Assembly: GCA_964426305.1 (NCBI GenBank)
Contig: CAYRPO010000044.1
Span: 1-7,099, forward strand
DNA length: 7,099 nt
From: CAYRPO01 sp964426305
Lineage (GTDB): Bacteria > Patescibacteriota > Saccharimonadia > Saccharimonadales > CAIOMD01
Direction: 5' to 3'
Part shown: in pieces, positions 5,248 to 7,099 of the stretch
Position numbering within the stretch: the stretch's first letter is position 1
How the letters are laid out: every line of letters starts with the position of its first letter
Made by a program: the position numbers and the translations under genes
The notes under the pieces: model-generated
Databases searched by the model: none
Seen by the model: the letters and a program-made list of their open reading frames with translations, nothing else
Told to the model about the DNA's origin: nothing

Positions 5248-5667
5248 ATGAACATACCCGAAGTGGCCCAACGGCAAACAAAGTATTGCACTGCCATACA
5301 GAAGTTTTTGCTTGAGTATGGCCATGCGACAAATGCAGAGATCCTGCGTGAATTGCGTGTGCACTATCCTGATCTAAGTGCAACGACCGTACATCGCGCG
5401 ACCGCACGGTTGGCATCGCGCGGCACTATTGGGCTGGCGCCAAAAGACACTGACGGCTCAATGCGCTACGATGCGAACACTACCCCACATGACCATTTTC
5501 AGTGCGCTTCATGTGGACTGCTTCGCGACACGAACGTCAAAGACAAACTTATACCTATACTCGAAGAGTCAATTGGCGATTGTAGTATTTCCGGATATCT
5601 CACGATTTATGGAGAATGTAAACAATGCTTAAGGAGAAAGACGTATGAAAACAATTACAATCTATAG
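5248..5667 (+). CDS. Fur-family metalloregulator, PerR-like
   Basis: The 139-residue protein has the family's usual length and order: a winged helix (about 12-75) with recognition helix SATTVHRATARL (44-55), then a dimer/metal domain. C86-A-S-C89 and C124-K-Q-C127 form the expected structural zinc site. Aligned by eye with Bacillus subtilis PerR, H26, D75, H81, H83 and D94 fall exactly on H37, D85, H91, H93 and D104, the residues binding regulatory Fe/Mn. Asp rather than Glu at the D85 and D104 positions favours a peroxide sensor over an iron-uptake regulator, though this is inference. Its stop overlaps the glutaredoxin start by 23 bases, so the two are cotranscribed. It probably represses its own promoter and the divergent rhodanese promoter through the dyad at 5198-5218. 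Translation appears to start without a Shine-Dalgarno. Confidence 0.88.
   Translation: MNIPEVAQRQTKYCTAIQKFLLEYGHATNAEILRELRVHYPDLSATTVHRATARLASRGTIGLAPKDTDGSMRYDANTTPHDHFQCASCGLLRDTNVKDKLIPILEESIGDCSISGYLTIYGECKQCLRRKTYENNYNL
5631..5636 (+). promoter_or_regulatory. Shine-Dalgarno of the glutaredoxin gene
   Basis: AAGGAG stands 8 bases before ATG 5645, inside the end of the regulator's coding sequence. It is the only strong ribosome binding site of this plus-strand operon, so glutaredoxin may be made in excess over the regulator. Confidence 0.75.
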
Positions 5668-5896
5668 CACAACAACCTGTCCGTATTGTGTCATGTTGAA
5701 AAACTGGCTTAGCTCAAAATCGATTGCGTATACAAACTACAATGTTGACGAGAATCCAATTGCTGCCCAGAACATGATTCGTCTAAGCGGACAGATGGGC
5801 GTCCCGTTTAGTACGATCGAGGACGAAGATGGCACAATGGAGAAAATTCTTGGCTTCGACAGACAACGCTTCGAGGAAGTGTTGGCGACGAAGTAA
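5645..5896 (+). CDS. Glutaredoxin-like / NrdH-type thiol oxidoreductase
   Basis: The 83-residue protein is a complete small thioredoxin-fold domain. A first beta strand (MKTITIYST) leads into the dithiol active site C12-P-Y-C15. It is followed by NYNVDENP (31-38), the cis-proline loop G52-V53-P54, and the end motif ILGFDRQRFEEVL (68-80). These features match the glutaredoxin/NrdH/YruB group, which reduces protein disulfides in the cytosol, often ribonucleotide reductase; whether glutathione, thioredoxin reductase or another donor serves it cannot be seen. It overlaps the PerR-like regulator by 23 bases and should share its promoter, hence likely induction by oxidants. A weak terminator follows. 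Confidence 0.93.
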   Translation: MKTITIYSTTTCPYCVMLKNWLSSKSIAYTNYNVDENPIAAQNMIRLSGQMGVPFSTIEDEDGTMEKILGFDRQRFEEVLATK

Positions 5897-5908
5897 GCTG
5901 ATTCTATA

Positions 5909-5926
5909 CGGCCTAACGGGCTTTTT
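5909..5926 (+). terminator. Weak intrinsic terminator after glutaredoxin
   Basis: GCC (5911-5913), a 5-base loop and GGC (5919-5921), with a G-T pair below, precede five T's (5922-5926). Flanking ATAC and GTAT (5906-5909, 5927-5930) could lengthen the hairpin. The stem is short, but the T-run and the place between convergent genes support it. Confidence 0.45.
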
Positions 5927-5931
5927 GTATA

Positions 5932-7026
5932 TTAGGTATTCGCTTTTGCTCGTTTTTGTTGACGACGCCATGTAAAGTAGGCGATCCCGCCAACAGGCAG
6001 GGGCAGGAGCCATGTATAAATCCTGTAGACAAATAACGCCGACAGAAATGCGGCTTGCACGTGTTCGTTTGGAAACGGAATGAATGCAACCAGAATTGCT
6101 TCGGTAACGCCAATACCACCGGGTGTGATCGGAAAAGCATTCAGCAGTAACATACAGCCGGTAATGAGAAGTACGTATGCAGCACTAAAGATGCTGGCAT
6201 CAATGCCGCAGAAGCGAATCGAAAACAACATCACGAAGTAACATGAAAAGCCCCAGGCAATATTCGATATAGCGATGTGCCGAAAGTTGCCGATTGCAAC
6301 AGCTCGTGTACGCCCGCTAAAATCCGCTACAATCGCAACAATATCTCGTTTTAAAGTGCGATGCACTTTATTTATGGCCCAAGTGACTATATTTTGTAAA
6401 ACACGCCCAACAGCACGTGCCGATCGATCGCTTAACAGGACTAGTCGCATTAACCATAAAGCAAACCCAAACAATGCCCCACCAACCAGTAGCCATATGA
6501 CATAATCTTTACTGCCTTGACCGACAAGGATTAAGACACCAAGCCCCATGAGCGGCAAGGCAAATACCGTAAAGTACCGAGCAATGCCAGCAACGGCAAC
6601 TGCCACAGTTGACTTATCGACCGAAAAACCATAACTTTTGTACATGCCAAATCGTATAACCAGGTCAATCGGCGGTGGCAAAACAACCGACGTCATCTGG
6701 CCAGAAACCGCAGATTGCGTACCCTTTCGAAGTGACAAGCCTGGCAGTACCGTTGCCGATGTCCAACCATACACGACAATCGTCAACAAGCCAACAAACA
6801 GTAATAACAGATTTTGTCCAAAAGTCAGCGCTGTTACCGATGCCCATACTTCACTATAGCTAACTTCTGAAGGTATCTTGACGGCAAATATCCAATACAA
6901 AAGCACAAGCGGCACAAGAGACATTAGAAGCTTTAGTAATCTGCGTTTCAAAGTAGGCTTTTGTGTGCCGTGCGCAGGCGTTCTAGAATGGTGGCCTGCT
7001 GGTCGTGTGCTATGTTTCTTTTTCAT
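5932..7026 (-). CDS. Flippase-like LPG-synthase transmembrane-domain protein
   Basis: The 364-residue integral membrane protein has a basic, Ser/Thr/His-rich cytosolic N-terminus (1-29) and about seven to eight hydrophobic segments (roughly 30-48, 70-88, 142-168, 175-198, 248-270, 280-299, 303-318, 325-354). The signature near the C-terminus, NAFPITPGGIGVTEAILVAF (296-315), is that of the lysylphosphatidylglycerol-synthase TM / UPF0104 / AglD family (PF03706). VVLPPPIDLVIRFGMYK (114-130) matches the family's middle conserved loop. The soluble aminoacyl-transfer domain of full MprF proteins is absent, so this is the stand-alone form; proposed roles are lipid or polyprenyl-linked sugar flipping, not proven here. 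No Shine-Dalgarno stands before ATG 7026, and I see no reliable promoter in 7027-7099. It converges with the glutaredoxin gene, 35 bases apart. Confidence 0.85.
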   Translation of the reverse strand: MKKKHSTRPAGHHSRTPAHGTQKPTLKRRLLKLLMSLVPLVLLYWIFAVKIPSEVSYSEVWASVTALTFGQNLLLLFVGLLTIVVYGWTSATVLPGLSLRKGTQSAVSGQMTSVVLPPPIDLVIRFGMYKSYGFSVDKSTVAVAVAGIARYFTVFALPLMGLGVLILVGQGSKDYVIWLLVGGALFGFALWLMRLVLLSDRSARAVGRVLQNIVTWAINKVHRTLKRDIVAIVADFSGRTRAVAIGNFRHIAISNIAWGFSCYFVMLFSIRFCGIDASIFSAAYVLLITGCMLLLNAFPITPGGIGVTEAILVAFIPFPNEHVQAAFLSALFVYRIYTWLLPLPVGGIAYFTWRRQQKRAKANT

Positions 7027-7099
7027 GTCGTTTAGGTTTGGCTTTATTGTGATGTTTTGCGTTTGAACAAAATTGTTGCGATCGGTACAGAAACAATAA

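Noticed and set aside
1..7099. CRISPR array, transposon ends or tRNA genes
   Set aside because: I saw no regularly spaced direct repeats, transposase motifs or cloverleaf-like sequences. The only long direct repeat is inside the dockerin codons.

Overview
The window looks like a chromosomal segment of a Patescibacteria (CPR) bacterium, most plausibly of the Saccharibacteria type. This is an inference from protein style, and no marker gene is present. The supporting signs are small compact genes with overlaps, short dockerin- and Ig-bearing surface proteins, a membrane-anchored DUF2202 ferritin-like protein, a minimal ECF sigma cassette, and TGA used as a normal stop. The TGA stops argue against the code-25 CPR lineages. 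No tRNA, rRNA, CRISPR array or transposase is visible.

Layout: (1) 1-583, minus: the N-terminal two thirds or so of a GT4-type glycosyltransferase, cut by the window edge, with its own -10 box and Shine-Dalgarno. (2) 716-4875, minus: a transcription unit read right to left. It holds a secreted or anchored propeller-like/Ig/dockerin protein, a membrane-anchored DUF2202 ferritin-like protein, an ECF sigma factor translationally coupled to it, a three-TM probable anti-sigma partner overlapping the sigma gene, and a small exported protein. It ends in a 14-bp perfect hairpin terminator. (3) 4897-5896: a thiol/redox locus. A single-domain rhodanese (minus) is divergent from a PerR-like Fur-family regulator overlapping a glutaredoxin (plus). 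A 9-3-9 perfect dyad sits between them, inside both predicted promoters. (4) 5932-7026, minus: a flippase-like LPG-synthase transmembrane-domain protein, convergent with the glutaredoxin gene.

Most interesting signal: the DUF2202-sigma-anti-sigma operon and the downstream exported-protein gene share an upstream two-block motif, TGAAATAATT, exactly 12 bases, then TTGTA(C/T)TAC. Measured from the hexamer TGAAAT the gap is 16, as in classical ECF promoters. This points to a self-activating envelope-stress circuit whose outputs are an extracytoplasmic ferritin-like protein and a small exported helical protein. The dockerin gene has a different, housekeeping-type promoter.

The second regulatory story is the redox locus. 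The Fur-family protein keeps all five residues equivalent to the PerR regulatory metal site, and the dyad could let it control both itself with glutaredoxin and the rhodanese. All functional statements come from reading motifs by eye. No database search or folding program was run.
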